Source: Pedobacter cryoconitis
GTDB lineage: Bacteria; Bacteroidota; Bacteroidia; Sphingobacteriales; Sphingobacteriaceae
DNA length: 64,000 bases
Assembly (NCBI RefSeq): GCF_003259615.1
Contig: NZ_QLLR01000001.1
Span: 189,922 to 253,921 of the forward strand
Reading direction: 5' to 3'
Shown: positions 8,472 to 17,819 of the stretch, one piece after another
How positions within the stretch are numbered: position 1 is the first letter of the stretch
How the letters are laid out: every line of letters begins with the position of its first letter
The notes under the pieces: model-generated
Databases searched by the model: none
Told to the model about the DNA's origin: nothing
What the model saw: only the letters and a program-made list of their open reading frames with translations
Made by a program: the position numbers and the translations under genes

Positions 8472-9593
8472 ATGCAGTTAATTTCCGTTTCCGGTTCACC
8501 AACAAAAAAGGAATTTTTACAGGTTCCGCACACCATCTATCAAAATGATCAGAACTGGATCTGTCCGCTCGATCAGGATGTAGAGAAGACATTTGACCCG
8601 GAGAAGAATATCTTCTTTAAACACGGTGAATGTACCCGCTGGATCTTAAAAGATGAACAGGGAAATACAATTGGAAGGATTGCTGCTTTCATCAATACCA
8701 AAAAAGCATTTAACTACGAACAGCCCACAGGCGGTGTAGGCTTCTTTGAATGTATCAACAATCAGGAGGCTGCTTTTAAGCTATTTGATGCTGCCCAAAC
8801 CTGGTTAAAAGAAAAAGGAATGGCAGCGATGGACGGGCCTATCAATTTTGGCGAAAATGATACCTTCTGGGGTTTGCTCGTCGAAGGCTTCACTCCCCCA
8901 TCCTACGGCATGAATTACAATCCTGCTTATTACCAGGCCTTTTTTGAAAACTATGGATTTGTCACCTCTTACCAGCAAATCACCAATCATCTGGCCGTTA
9001 GAAACCCTTTTCCCGAACGCTTTACAAAAATTGCGACCTGGGTAGCGAATAAACCAGGGTATACCTTTGAACACTTCTCCAAAAAGAATTCAGAGAAATA
9101 TGTGCAGGACCTGATGGAAATCTATAACGATGGCTGGAAAGACTTTGAAAACTTTGTTCCGATCAAGAAAGAAACCCTCCAGGAGAGTTTCAAACAGATG
9201 GAGGCTATCATGGATGAAAAACTAATTTGGTTCGCTTACCTCAACGGAGAACCCGCTTCTTTCGTAGTTATTATCCCTGATGCTAATCAAATGATAAAGG
9301 ATTTCAAAGGAAAACTAGGTTTGATAGAAAAACTGAAGTTTGTTTACCGCAGATGGAAAGGTGTAAACAGGATGAGAGCCATTGTAATGGGTACAAAAAC
9401 TGCTTATCAAAAACACGGACTTGAATCTGCCTTATTTATTAAACTAAAAGAATATGTTCTGCCGCTGGATCAGTATGACGAACTGGAATTATCCTGGGTA
9501 GGCGATTTCAACGATAAAATGCTTTCTATTCATGAAGCAACAGGTGCTGTTTTCGGAAAGCGTCACCTCACTATGCGAAAGGTCTTCTCTTAA
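8472..9593 (+). CDS. GNAT-like N-acetyltransferase family protein, substrate unknown
   Basis: A 373-residue soluble protein of a Bacteroidota family annotated as GNAT-like or hypothetical. An N-terminal domain (VPHTIYQNDQNWICPL) precedes a region with GRIAAFIN and GGVGFFEC, reminiscent of a GNAT core strand and acyl-CoA loop. Later come GPINFGENDTFWGLLVEGF and a C-terminal half with a second GNAT-like pattern (GTKTAYQKHGLESALFIKLKE). Two tandem acetyltransferase folds are plausible. The substrate cannot be deduced. It is monocistronic; the last codons and stop lie inside a 14-bp-stem hairpin. Confidence 0.65.
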   Translation: MQLISVSGSPTKKEFLQVPHTIYQNDQNWICPLDQDVEKTFDPEKNIFFKHGECTRWILKDEQGNTIGRIAAFINTKKAFNYEQPTGGVGFFECINNQEAAFKLFDAAQTWLKEKGMAAMDGPINFGENDTFWGLLVEGFTPPSYGMNYNPAYYQAFFENYGFVTSYQQITNHLAVRNPFPERFTKIATWVANKPGYTFEHFSKKNSEKYVQDLMEIYNDGWKDFENFVPIKKETLQESFKQMEAIMDEKLIWFAYLNGEPASFVVIIPDANQMIKDFKGKLGLIEKLKFVYRRWKGVNRMRAIVMGTKTAYQKHGLESALFIKLKEYVLPLDQYDELELSWVGDFNDKMLSIHEATGAVFGKRHLTMRKVFS

Positions 9594-9611
9594 TTAAAAG
9601 AGAAGACCTTT
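9578..9611 (+). terminator. Terminator hairpin overlapping a stop codon
   Basis: A perfect 14-bp stem pairs 9578-9591 with 9598-9611 around the loop AATTAA. The stem begins inside the coding sequence and covers the first base of the TAA (9591-9593) of the GNAT-like gene. Only a short T run follows. Confidence 0.7.
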
Positions 9612-9637
9612 GGAATTCTTAATTAGCCTGTTAATTT

Positions 9638-9667
9638 AAAAGCCCGTTTAGATTTAAACAGGCTTTT
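9638..9667. terminator. Bidirectional terminator between GNAT-like and XRE genes
   Basis: AAAAGCC / GGCTTTT plus GTTTA / TAAAC form a 12-bp stem with one internal mismatch between the convergent genes. Confidence 0.7.
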
Positions 9668-9676
9668 AAAATCTTA

Positions 9677-10006
9677 CTATTTTTCTCTGATTTCTTCGTA
9701 AAGATCAATAACCTTCTTTTGAAGTTTAATGATTTCTTCTTCTCTCAGTGATAGTTTCGCTTTCAGATTATTGATCTCTTCAAAATTTACAGATTGAGGA
9801 TTTTCTCCTTCTTTAGAGATGATGTCCATTGTAGAGACTTCAAAAAGATTAGCGATCTGAGCCAGCCTTGAGATATTAATATCTGTAATCCCAGTTTCAA
9901 TCTTTGAAAATGCAGGAATAGAGATATTTAACCTTTTAGCTACTTCGCCCTGACTCCATCCATTTTTTTGACGGAGCTGTCTGATGTTCTTACCGATGAT
10001 GTTCAT
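9677..10006 (-). CDS. XRE-family helix-turn-helix regulator with C-terminal coiled coil
   Basis: A 109-residue protein. Residues 1-62 form an HTH_3 domain (IRQLRQKNGWSQGEVAKRL, then ISIPAFSKIETG as recognition helix). Residues 70-109 are a charged heptad-like helix (LKAKLSLREEEIIKLQKKV) likely to dimerise. It lies downstream of the Mpl-type ligase on the same strand, 28 bp after its stop. Targets are unknown. Confidence 0.85.
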   Translation of the reverse strand: MNIIGKNIRQLRQKNGWSQGEVAKRLNISIPAFSKIETGITDINISRLAQIANLFEVSTMDIISKEGENPQSVNFEEINNLKAKLSLREEEIIKLQKKVIDLYEEIREK

Positions 10007-10034
10007 TGTTATAAATTTAGGTGTGTTTTGTTCT

Positions 10035-11387
10035 TTAAGTATTCAACTCACGTGCCAGTTTGGTTAAATCCATCCCGCCAAAGTTACCCGAGCTCATCAG
10101 CAAAAGGTTTGTCTGGCGAAAATCCAACCCTCTTAAGTATTGCTCAAGAGTAGAGGCATTGTCAAAAAACGTAAGCTTATCGTTATTAAATGCTGTTTGA
10201 ACATCTATTTCCGTAAAGGGCTTAATTTTTTTTTGTTGAAATGTTTTTATATCTATATATACGATAGGATTCTCTGCACGGATCATCGTATCTGCATATT
10301 GTAGTAAAAAATTTTTATTTAAACTACTAAATGTGTGTAATTCTATACAAGCTACTAATTTTCTTTCCTCAAATTGTGACTTTACTGCCTCAATCGTAGC
10401 TTTCAATTTTGAAGGGGAATGTGCGAAATCCTTATAAACATTTGTATTTTTCTCTGCATTTAACAACTCCAGCCTTTTTGCAGCCCCTTTAAACGAGGTA
10501 ATTGCCAGATTAAAATCATTTTCATTGATACCAATTTCTTTACAAACCAATTTCGCCGCACTTAAATTCATAAGGTTATGGTCACCGAAAACTTTCAGTG
10601 GCAGATTTTCAGGCAGTAAATAGGTTATACCATTGTTAACGTGGTGTGCAGGAATTTCGTATCCTGTTTTAACAATTTCTTTATGATTATTCATCACAAG
10701 AGTACGTAGCTCATGATCTGTCGAAGCATAAAATAATTTGCCCCCAGGCATGATCGTATCAATAAAAAGCTCGAATTGGTGCAAATAATTTTCAAAAGTA
10801 GGGAACACATTCACATGGTCCCAGGCTACTCCGCTAATTACTGCAATGTTTGCTTTATAAATATGGAATTTTGGTCTTCTGTCAATCGGAGAGGCTAAAT
10901 ATTCATCCCCCTCGATAATAATTATTGGCGCGGCCTGCGTAAGGCGTACCATCGTATCAAATCCTTCCAGTTGTGCACCGACCAGGTAATCGAAATCTTT
11001 TTTGTAATAGTTAAGTACATGCAGGATCATGGAAGTAATCGTCGTTTTACCGTGACTGCCACCAATAACTACTCTCAGCTTATCTTTAGTCTGTTCGTAG
11101 ATATATTCAGGATAAGAATAAACCTTCAGTCCAAGCTCTTGCGCCCTGAGTAATTCAGGGTTATCAATCAGGGCGTGCATCCCTAAAATCACTGCATCAA
11201 GATCAGCAGTGATAGACTCCGGGTGCCAGCCCAGTTTTTCGGGTAAAATCCCGTGTCTGGAAAGTCTGCTTGCCGATGGCTCAAAAATTAAATCATCAGA
11301 ACCGCTTACAATAAAACCTTTCTGATGCAAAGCTATTGCCAGGTTGTGCATTGCACTTCCCCCGATAGCTATAAAATGTATTCGCAT
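10035..11387 (-). CDS. mpl: Mpl-type UDP-N-acetylmuramate ligase (peptidoglycan recycling Mur ligase)
   Basis: A 450-residue Mur ligase from the ATG at 11387; the extension to a TTG two codons upstream is unnecessary. The N-terminal Rossmann motif IHFIAIGGSAM and the ATP loop GGSHGKTT (about 109-116) are clear, followed by IIEGDEYLAS and the C-terminal Mur domain. Sequence features match the Mpl/MurC-like group that attaches the recovered tripeptide L-Ala-gamma-D-Glu-meso-Dap to UDP-MurNAc. It may instead be a Bacteroidota-specific MurC paralogue with another substrate. It is not in a dcw cluster, which favours a recycling rather than biosynthetic role. Confidence 0.82.
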   Translation of the reverse strand: MRIHFIAIGGSAMHNLAIALHQKGFIVSGSDDLIFEPSASRLSRHGILPEKLGWHPESITADLDAVILGMHALIDNPELLRAQELGLKVYSYPEYIYEQTKDKLRVVIGGSHGKTTITSMILHVLNYYKKDFDYLVGAQLEGFDTMVRLTQAAPIIIIEGDEYLASPIDRRPKFHIYKANIAVISGVAWDHVNVFPTFENYLHQFELFIDTIMPGGKLFYASTDHELRTLVMNNHKEIVKTGYEIPAHHVNNGITYLLPENLPLKVFGDHNLMNLSAAKLVCKEIGINENDFNLAITSFKGAAKRLELLNAEKNTNVYKDFAHSPSKLKATIEAVKSQFEERKLVACIELHTFSSLNKNFLLQYADTMIRAENPIVYIDIKTFQQKKIKPFTEIDVQTAFNNDKLTFFDNASTLEQYLRGLDFRQTNLLLMSSGNFGGMDLTKLARELNT

Positions 11388-11431
11388 TCTCAAATATTAA
11401 AAAAAATAAAGCAATTAAATACTTTTATTTA

Positions 11432-12271
11432 TTAAACCTTTTTAAAACGGGAGGCTACCCATTCCCCAATCTTCTTATGGTTCAGATAATTCATGCCAAA
11501 TTCAGCACAAGCATCTTTAATCATCTGAAGGTCCGGAGCTTCATAAAATCCACTAAAAAATATTTCGCCGTCGCTTTTCAGCACGCTGGCATATACAGGA
11601 ATCTGATCCAGTAAAATATTACGATTAATGTTGGCCAGGATTATATCATACTGATCTGCAGGAATCACTTCTTTTCCACCACATAAAGCAGTAATATTAG
11701 AAATATTGTTTAGTGCAGCGTTTTCTTTAGCACTCAGATAACAAACTTCATCGTTATCAATAGCCACTAAGTTTTTAGCACCTTTTTTAGCTGCAAGAAT
11801 AGCTAATATCGCTGTTCCGCAACCCATATCAAGGATATTTTTTCCTGCAACATCACTTTCCAGAATGTACTGCATCATCATCGTTGTTGTTTGATGATGA
11901 CCAGTTCCGAAAGCCATTTTCGGATCAATAACGATCTCGTATTTGTATTGAGGCTGCACAGGGTGAAAAGTAGCTCTCACATAGCAGGTTTCATCAATAA
12001 TCAGGGGTTCGAAATTCTTCTCCCATTCCTCATTCCAGTTTTCCGCTGCAATTTCTGTTACTGTATAATTATAATCGAACTCTCCTTCAAACTGAAGAAG
12101 AGATCCGGTTAAGTTTTCTTTACTATAGCTATCGAAATCAATAAAAGCAGAAAATCCATTTTCGGTATCTTCAAACGTATTGAATCCAATTTCAGCCAGC
12201 TCACTGATTAATATATCCTGTTGATACTCCTGGATAAGCGTAAAGCTGAAGGTGACTTGTATATACTGCAT
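11432..12271 (-). CDS. prmA: Ribosomal protein L11 methyltransferase
   Basis: A 279-residue class I methyltransferase. The SAM-binding motif DMGCGTAILAILAAKKG is followed by the acidic VAIDNDE and the family's ILANINRNIL motif. The N terminus carries a substrate-recognition domain for L11. The start ATG overlaps the stop of tpiA by one base (TAATG), so the genes are translationally coupled. PrmA trimethylates L11 at several amino groups. Confidence 0.93.
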   Translation of the reverse strand: MQYIQVTFSFTLIQEYQQDILISELAEIGFNTFEDTENGFSAFIDFDSYSKENLTGSLLQFEGEFDYNYTVTEIAAENWNEEWEKNFEPLIIDETCYVRATFHPVQPQYKYEIVIDPKMAFGTGHHQTTTMMMQYILESDVAGKNILDMGCGTAILAILAAKKGAKNLVAIDNDEVCYLSAKENAALNNISNITALCGGKEVIPADQYDIILANINRNILLDQIPVYASVLKSDGEIFFSGFYEAPDLQMIKDACAEFGMNYLNHKKIGEWVASRFKKV

Positions 12272-13032
12272 TAAGAATTAAAGGTTTTAATTATATCTGC
12301 GAAATCACGCGATTTAAGAGAAGCGCCTCCGATTAATCCACCGTCAATATCTTTTTGTGCGAATAATTCAGGTGCATTTTTAGGGGTGCAGCTACCTCCG
12401 TATAAAATCGAAGTTTCTTCAGCAGCAGCTTCACCAAATTTACCAGCAACTTCTGCACGTATAAACTCATGCACTTCCTGAGCTTGCTCCGCAGTAGCAG
12501 TAAGTCCGGTTCCAATAGCCCAAACTGGCTCATAAGCGATTACAACTTTCGCGAAATCTTCAGGGCTCAGGTGGAAAAGGCCATTTTCTAATTGTCCTTT
12601 AAGGATTTCAAAGAAATTACCATTGTTTCTTTCATCTAATGTTTCGCCGATACAAAAGATAGGTGTTAATTGATTCGCTAAAGCAATATTAGTTTTATCA
12701 GCAAGTAAAGCATCGCTTTCAGCAAAATACTGACGGCGTTCTGAATGTCCTACAATTACATATTCACAACCAACTGATTTGATCATTTTGGCTGAAATTT
12801 CACCAGTGAAAGCACCGCTTTCTTTTTGGTGGCAATTCTGGGCACCAATTTTAACGACATCGCCTCCTAATTTTGATAAGCTGTTCAAGTGAATGAACGG
12901 AGCACATATGATAGCAATCTGATCGCCTTTTTTTTCATCTCTTACGATGTTAACGATTTCTGAGAATAATGAAATACCTTCCGCATAGTCCGTATTCATT
13001 TTCCAATTTCCTGCTACTATTTTCTTTCTCAT
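12271..13032 (-). CDS. tpiA: Triosephosphate isomerase
   Basis: A 253-residue TIM barrel from the ATG at 13032; the reading frame extends upstream but MRKKIVAGNWKMN is the standard family start. Catalytic residues are visible: Lys11 in GNWKMN, His in VIVGHSERR, and Glu in AYEPVWAIGTG. The phosphate-binding ILYGGS motif is near the C terminus. The enzyme interconverts dihydroxyacetone phosphate and glyceraldehyde 3-phosphate. It is coupled to prmA. Confidence 0.97.
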   Translation of the reverse strand: MRKKIVAGNWKMNTDYAEGISLFSEIVNIVRDEKKGDQIAIICAPFIHLNSLSKLGGDVVKIGAQNCHQKESGAFTGEISAKMIKSVGCEYVIVGHSERRQYFAESDALLADKTNIALANQLTPIFCIGETLDERNNGNFFEILKGQLENGLFHLSPEDFAKVVIAYEPVWAIGTGLTATAEQAQEVHEFIRAEVAGKFGEAAAEETSILYGGSCTPKNAPELFAQKDIDGGLIGGASLKSRDFADIIKTFNS

Positions 13033-13156
13033 AATTAAATCTAATATTATTTTAACTGTAATCCTATTTCGTTGGCACTTAACCCAAATTTTGACGCTCA
13101 AATTAAGTTTCTATACATCAACTACACATATAGCTGATAAAAATACACAAAGTCTC

Positions 13157-14332
13157 TTAAAAAGATCTATAAATTGAAGTTAAATCAAAAATCGATGACA
13201 ATATATCTTTTTCTATCTGATTAAACTCAACATTTTTACGTTCGTATACTTTTTCTGCTGTTTCGAACATTTTTTCAAGGCTATAAACAGCCAGGCTATC
13301 GCATCCACCCCATGTAAAATCCGGAATAAAGTTCTTCGGATAGCCCGAACCAAACACATTTGCACTGACACCTACTACAGTACCCGTATTAAACATGGTA
13401 TTGATACCACATTTAACGTGATCCGCCATAATTAAGCCGCAAAACTGAAGACCTGTCTGTCTGAAACCTGTTTTTTCATAGTCCCATAATTTAACAGCTG
13501 CGTAATTATTTTTAAGATTGGAATTATTGGTATCCGCTCCGATATTACACCATTGGCCTAACACCGAATTGCCCAGGTAACCTTCATGTCCTTTTGCAGA
13601 ATATCCCCAGATTACTGCATTGTTAATCTCGCCGCCTACCGTACTAAAAGGGCCTATGGTGGTTTGCCCGTAAATCTTGGTTCCCATTTTCACTCTTGAA
13701 CCTTCGCCCAGGGCAAAAGAACCTCTGATATGTGTACCTTCCCAGATCTGCGTATTTTTACCCAGGTAAACAGGCCCTGTTAACGTATTAAATGTTGCAC
13801 ATTCTGCCTCCACGCCTTCTTCCAGGAAAATCTGGTCACCCAGTACAGTATTGGTGGCACTTAATTTTGCTGAAACCCTTCCTTTGGTTAAAAGGTCAAA
13901 GTCAGCCCTGAGCTGTATATCATTGTTTCTAAAAATGTCTTCAGGAAATACGATACGTGTAAAAGTCCCGCTATAAGAAACAGGACGCAGTAAAGCACCC
14001 TGTGTTAAACTAACGATTTCACCCGGATTAACTTTATAGGCTAAAATCAGTTCACCCTGAACCAATACTTCACCGCTATGCAAAGCAGTAATTGCAGCAA
14101 AAAGACTTTCGTCCGGGCAAACAGAACCGTTGATGTAAGTGTCCGCATCCTTGCGGGTTTTATATTTTGCAGTCAGATAAACTGCAGTACAGAATCCTGC
14201 AACAGCTGATGCGTACTTTTCCCATTTTTCAGCTATGGTTAATATTCCGATCCGCAGATCGGCCACAGGCCGGGTAAAAGTGAGCGGCCTTAAAGATAAA
14301 GCAGTCTGATCATCAAATAAATTAATGTTCAT
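13157..14332 (-). CDS. GlmU-like putative sugar nucleotidyltransferase
   Basis: A 391-residue protein. The N-terminal nucleotidyltransferase-like domain (FDDQTALSLRPLTFTRPVADLR) matches the NTP_transf_4 type found in Bacteroidota. The C-terminal left-handed beta-helix of hexapeptide repeats has VYLGKNTQIWEGTHI, VKMGTKIYGQTTIG and GYLGNSVLGQWCNIGADT. By family it would make a nucleotide-activated sugar or acetylate an amino sugar. It differs from canonical GlmU in having a shortened, degenerate N-terminal domain, so the substrate is uncertain. Confidence 0.78.
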   Translation of the reverse strand: MNINLFDDQTALSLRPLTFTRPVADLRIGILTIAEKWEKYASAVAGFCTAVYLTAKYKTRKDADTYINGSVCPDESLFAAITALHSGEVLVQGELILAYKVNPGEIVSLTQGALLRPVSYSGTFTRIVFPEDIFRNNDIQLRADFDLLTKGRVSAKLSATNTVLGDQIFLEEGVEAECATFNTLTGPVYLGKNTQIWEGTHIRGSFALGEGSRVKMGTKIYGQTTIGPFSTVGGEINNAVIWGYSAKGHEGYLGNSVLGQWCNIGADTNNSNLKNNYAAVKLWDYEKTGFRQTGLQFCGLIMADHVKCGINTMFNTGTVVGVSANVFGSGYPKNFIPDFTWGGCDSLAVYSLEKMFETAEKVYERKNVEFNQIEKDILSSIFDLTSIYRSF

Positions 14333-14404
14333 TTGTGTTGTTATTGTGTTTCACAGAATTTGCAGAGCGCAAATCCCTATTATATAATATAAGCAAAAAT
14401 AAAA

Positions 14405-14433
14405 AAAGTCCCGAAGCTGAGCATCGGGACTTT
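14405..14433 (-). terminator. Intrinsic terminator of rpmE
   Basis: AAAGTCCCGA (14405-14414) and TCGGGACTTT (14424-14433) form a 10-bp stem. On the minus strand a T-rich tail follows, downstream of the L31 stop. Confidence 0.85.
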
Positions 14434-14458
14434 ATAATAATTTCTTATAACTGTAGAA

Positions 14459-14707
14459 TTATTTCTTAGCGTAACGAGTTTTAAATTTATCGATACGACC
14501 AGCTGTATCTACCAGTTTCATTTTACCAGTATAGAATGGGTGAGAAGTGTGAGAGATCTCTAATTTATAAAGAGGGTATTCGTTACCATCTTCCCAAGTC
14601 ACAGATTCTTTAGTTTCAACACAAGATTTAGTTAAGAAAGAGTATTCGTTAGACATATCTTTAAATACTACGAATCTATAGTTTGAAGGGTGAAGATCTT
14701 TTTTCAT
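14459..14707 (-). CDS. rpmE: 50S ribosomal protein L31, type B
   Basis: An 82-residue L31 of the zinc-free type B: the CxxC zinc motifs of type A are absent. Characteristic sequences are [15 protein letters not shown] and [10 protein letters not shown]. Type B is longer than type A and is the usual sole L31 in many Bacteroidota. It has its own promoter and terminator. Confidence 0.96.
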   Translation of the reverse strand: MKKDLHPSNYRFVVFKDMSNEYSFLTKSCVETKESVTWEDGNEYPLYKLEISHTSHPFYTGKMKLVDTAGRIDKFKTRYAKK

Positions 14708-14755
14708 AATGAATATATACTTATTTGTACTTATTTGTCGCTTATTTTGAAGGTT

Positions 14756-14787
14756 GCAAATATCCTAATTATATTTTTTATTTACAA
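14756..14787 (-). promoter_or_regulatory. Promoter of rpmE
   Basis: On the minus strand TTG (14785-14787) is followed after exactly 20 bp by GATATTTGC (14756-14764), one base off the TAnnTTTGC consensus. The L31 start is about 50 bp downstream. Confidence 0.55.
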
Positions 14788-14801
14788 GCATTATTAAAAA
14801 A

Positions 14802-15089
14802 TTATGTACTATACTTTTTTCTGGTTTCGATTTTCTGCAACTGTCTGCTAATATATTCATCTGCAATCACTTCTGCCGAAGGTAGTTGAGAGCTGCTGAT
14901 CAGCAAAGATTTTAATCTTTCTTCATTCACATCCGTGCGATATAATATTTGCATCATTTTAGCTATATCATTATCCAGCAACCAGGAGAAAGCATGTACC
15001 ATTTTCGCCCTTAACTGCTCCGCAGACAGTTCCTGCTCCAATTCAAAATCATTCCCTATAATCCTGCAAAGCACTTTTAAATCATCCAT
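14802..15089 (-). CDS. Conserved hypothetical small protein
   Basis: A 95-residue, probably helical, soluble protein from the ATG at 15089 (start MDDLKVLCRIIGN), 4 bp after the stop of the epimerase gene. It contains FSWLLDNDIAKMMQILYRTDVNEERLK-like helices and a Lys-rich tail. It is probably cotranscribed with the epimerase. No domain is recognised. Confidence 0.7.
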   Translation of the reverse strand: MDDLKVLCRIIGNDFELEQELSAEQLRAKMVHAFSWLLDNDIAKMMQILYRTDVNEERLKSLLISSSQLPSAEVIADEYISRQLQKIETRKKYST

Positions 15090-15093
15090 TCCC

Positions 15094-15498
15094 TCATTTT
15101 TTAATTTCCTGACACAATTCAATCAGCACTCCATTTGTTCCTTTAGGATGCACAAAGCAGATCAGTTTATTGTCGGCCCCAAATTTAGGTTCTTCATTCA
15201 ACAGTACAAAGCCCTCCTCCTTCAGTCTTTTCATTTCCGCATAAATATCGTCCACATCAAATGCAATATGATGTATCCCCTCTCCCCTTTTCGCTATAAA
15301 CGAAGCAATCGGGCTGTCCGCAAGTGAAGCCGCCAGCAATTCAATTTTATTCTCCCCCGTGCGAAAAAAAGCAGTGTCCACCCCTTCGGATACTACAGAT
15401 TCCCTTTTATAAGCCGCTGTTCCCAGCAACTTCTCATACAGTGAACAAGACGCATCCAGGTCTTTTACTGCAATACCGATATGTTCAATTTTATTCAT
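15094..15498 (-). CDS. mce: Methylmalonyl-CoA epimerase (VOC fold)
   Basis: A 134-residue glyoxalase/VOC-fold protein. It has the metal-ligand pattern IEHIGIAVKDLDAS at the N terminus, GIHHIAFDVDD in the middle and GVLIELCQ at the end, matching methylmalonyl-CoA epimerases. The reaction interconverts (R)- and (S)-methylmalonyl-CoA in propionate metabolism. The mutase genes are not in this window. It leads a two-gene unit with the small protein downstream. Confidence 0.9.
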   Translation of the reverse strand: MNKIEHIGIAVKDLDASCSLYEKLLGTAAYKRESVVSEGVDTAFFRTGENKIELLAASLADSPIASFIAKRGEGIHHIAFDVDDIYAEMKRLKEEGFVLLNEEPKFGADNKLICFVHPKGTNGVLIELCQEIKK

Positions 15499-15588
15499 TG
15501 TCTATATAAACGTTAAGCGAATGTAAAAATGCACCTTTCCCCCCGATGTTCATAGCCCTATATTACATTCTTTGGCAATCTTTTTTTG

Positions 15589-15596
15589 TACATTTG
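15589..15596 (+). promoter_or_regulatory. Candidate -7 box for the isc operon
   Basis: TACATTTG fits TAnnTTTG and lies 27 bp before the iscS start. A TTTG at 15571-15574 is only 14 bp upstream, so the -33 element is uncertain. Confidence 0.4.
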
Positions 15597-15622
15597 TATA
15601 TTAAAAGAACAAATTACATACA

Positions 15623-16834
15623 ATGGAACTTCCTATTTATCTAGATAATAACGCGACAACCCCCCTTGACCCAAGAGTGCTTGAAGCAATGTTGCCTTAC
15701 TTCACCACTAAATTCGGTAATGCTGCAAGTCGTAACCACGCCTTTGGCTGGGTGGCAGAAGAAGGTGTTGATTATGCACGTGAACAAGCTGCAAAGCTGA
15801 TTGGCTGTACTGAAAAGGAAATTATTTTCACTTCAGGCGCTACAGAAGCAGACAACCTTGGTATTAAAGGTGTGTTCGAAATGTATCAGGATAAAGGTAA
15901 TCATATCATTACTGCAACTACTGAACACAAAGCAGTATTGGATACTTGTAAACACCTGGAGAAATTAGGTGCAAAAGTAACTTACCTGTCAGTAAAAGAA
16001 GATGGCTTAATCGATCTTGCTGAATTAGAAGCAGCAATGACTGAACAAACTATCCTGGTTACGATCATGTATGGTAACAATGAAATTGGTGTTGTTCAGC
16101 CTATCAAAGAAATTTCTGCAATCGCACATAAGTTTGGCGCATTGTTCATGACTGACGCTACTCAGGCCGTAGGTAAAATACCTGTAGATGTAAATGCAGA
16201 CGGAATTGACCTGCTTGCCTTCAGTGCACATAAAATGTACGGACCTAAAGGAGTTGGTGTATTATATGTACGCCGTAAAAACCCAAGGGTTAAAGTAACT
16301 GCACAAATGGACGGTGGTGGTCATGAGCGCGGTATGCGTTCAGGAACATTAAACGTACCTGGAATTGTTGGTTTAGGTAAAGCCTGTGAACTGTGCCGTT
16401 TGGAAATGGAATCAGAAGCAGCACGCCTTTCCGCATTGAGAGATAAATTAGAAAGCGCACTGACTGTGATGGAAGAAAGTTACGTGAACGGAAATACACA
16501 ACACCGTTTACCACATGTAGCCAATATCTCTTTCAAATATGTAGAAGGTGAAGGCTTGATGATGGCTATGAAAGATCTGGCTGTTTCTTCAGGTTCTGCC
16601 TGTACTTCAGCTTCCTTAGAGCCTTCTTACGTTTTAAAAAGCTTAGGGCTTTCTGATGATCTTGCACACTCTTCTATCCGTTTCGGTTTAGGCCGTTTTA
16701 CAACTGAAGAAGAAATTGATTACGCTATTGAGAACACTAAAAAAGCAGTAAATCACTTAAGAGATCTTTCTCCGCTTTGGGAAATGTTTAAAGAAGGAAT
16801 TGATTTAAGCAAAATTGAATGGGCAGAGCACTAG
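15623..16834 (+). CDS. iscS: Cysteine desulfurase
   Basis: A 403-residue group I NifS/IscS-type PLP enzyme that supplies sulfur for Fe-S clusters. The start [14 protein letters not shown] is canonical. The PLP lysine is Lys204 in [10 protein letters not shown], and the sulfur-carrying Cys327 sits in [10 protein letters not shown]. It is first in an iscS-iscU-iscA run; there is no IscR, HscBA or ferredoxin gene alongside. Confidence 0.96.
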   Translation: MELPIYLDNNATTPLDPRVLEAMLPYFTTKFGNAASRNHAFGWVAEEGVDYAREQAAKLIGCTEKEIIFTSGATEADNLGIKGVFEMYQDKGNHIITATTEHKAVLDTCKHLEKLGAKVTYLSVKEDGLIDLAELEAAMTEQTILVTIMYGNNEIGVVQPIKEISAIAHKFGALFMTDATQAVGKIPVDVNADGIDLLAFSAHKMYGPKGVGVLYVRRKNPRVKVTAQMDGGGHERGMRSGTLNVPGIVGLGKACELCRLEMESEAARLSALRDKLESALTVMEESYVNGNTQHRLPHVANISFKYVEGEGLMMAMKDLAVSSGSACTSASLEPSYVLKSLGLSDDLAHSSIRFGLGRFTTEEEIDYAIENTKKAVNHLRDLSPLWEMFKEGIDLSKIEWAEH

Positions 16835-16910
16835 TCTCTTCACTGATTCATTTATAAATTAAAATATTAAAAAACAATCCTCTTTAACAAGAGGTTTAGC
16901 GGAAAATAAA

Positions 16911-17324
16911 ATGGCATACTCAGAAAAAGTAATGGAACACTATACCAACCCCCGTAACGTTGGTACATTAGATAAAAATAGCAAATCAGTGGGTACAGGT
17001 TTAGTTGGCGCACCAGAATGCGGTGACGTAATGCGTCTTCAAATTGAAGTAGATGAAAACAATGTAATCACTGACGCTAAATTTAAAACATTCGGATGTG
17101 GTTCTGCGATTGCTTCTTCCTCTTTAGCAACAGAATGGCTGAAAGGCAAAACTGTTGATGAAGCGATGACGATTGACAATATGGACATCGTAGAAGAATT
17201 GGCATTGCCACCAGTAAAAATTCACTGTTCAGTATTAGCAGAGGATGCGATTAAATCAGCAATCAATGACTACCGTGTTAAAAATGGCATGGAACCAATT
17301 GCATTGCCTAAATCACACCATTAA
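16911..17324 (+). CDS. iscU: Fe-S cluster assembly scaffold
   Basis: A 137-residue scaffold with the three cluster-ligand cysteines at Cys37 (PECGD), Cys63 (FGCGSA) and Cys106 (KIHCS). It also has the LPPVK chaperone-recognition motif just before the third Cys. It takes sulfur from IscS and assembles a [2Fe-2S] cluster. The gap to iscS is 76 bp. Confidence 0.96.
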   Translation: MAYSEKVMEHYTNPRNVGTLDKNSKSVGTGLVGAPECGDVMRLQIEVDENNVITDAKFKTFGCGSAIASSSLATEWLKGKTVDEAMTIDNMDIVEELALPPVKIHCSVLAEDAIKSAINDYRVKNGMEPIALPKSHH

Positions 17325-17358
17325 ACTAATACCGCGCCTTATTTAAACAATTAAGCAT

Positions 17359-17685
17359 ATGATCACGATCACAGATAAAGCTAAAACCAAGATTGATAAC
17401 TTAATGCAGGAGTCTCAGATGGATACGACTTACTTTTTACGTGTTTCAGTAAAAGGTGGTGGTTGTTCAGGCTTATCCTACAATTTAGATTTTGATAACG
17501 AGGAAAAGACAGGAGATCAGTTTTTTGAAGACAGAGGAATCCGTATAGCACTGGATATGAAATCATTTTTATATCTGGCCGGTACAGAACTTGACTTCAC
17601 AGACGGTATCAACGGAAAAGGATTTAACTTCAATAACCCAAATGCCAGCCGCACTTGTGGTTGCGGAGAAAGTTTCTCAGTTTAA
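17359..17685 (+). CDS. iscA: Iron-sulfur cluster carrier of the IscA/HesB family
   Basis: A 108-residue A-type carrier with Cys ligands in GGGCSGLSY and the C-terminal CGCGESF. It probably receives and delivers clusters made on IscU, and ends the operon before a terminator. IscA and ErpA cannot be told apart from the sequence alone. Confidence 0.9.
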   Translation: MITITDKAKTKIDNLMQESQMDTTYFLRVSVKGGGCSGLSYNLDFDNEEKTGDQFFEDRGIRIALDMKSFLYLAGTELDFTDGINGKGFNFNNPNASRTCGCGESFSV

Positions 17686-17703
17686 CCTGATATTATATAA
17701 GAG

Positions 17704-17729
17704 AAGGGCACTTTATAGTGCCCTTTTTT
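17704..17729 (+). terminator. Terminator of the isc operon
   Basis: AAGGGCACT (17704-17712) and AGTGCCCTT (17717-17725) with loop TTAT, followed by T. Confidence 0.88.
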
Positions 17730-17819
17730 GATTTAAGCTAATTTTACCGTTATTTATAAAAACACCAATTGTGTTTTTAATGTAAAAAACTTTATTATTG
17801 CCCTCGCAAAAAAATAAAT

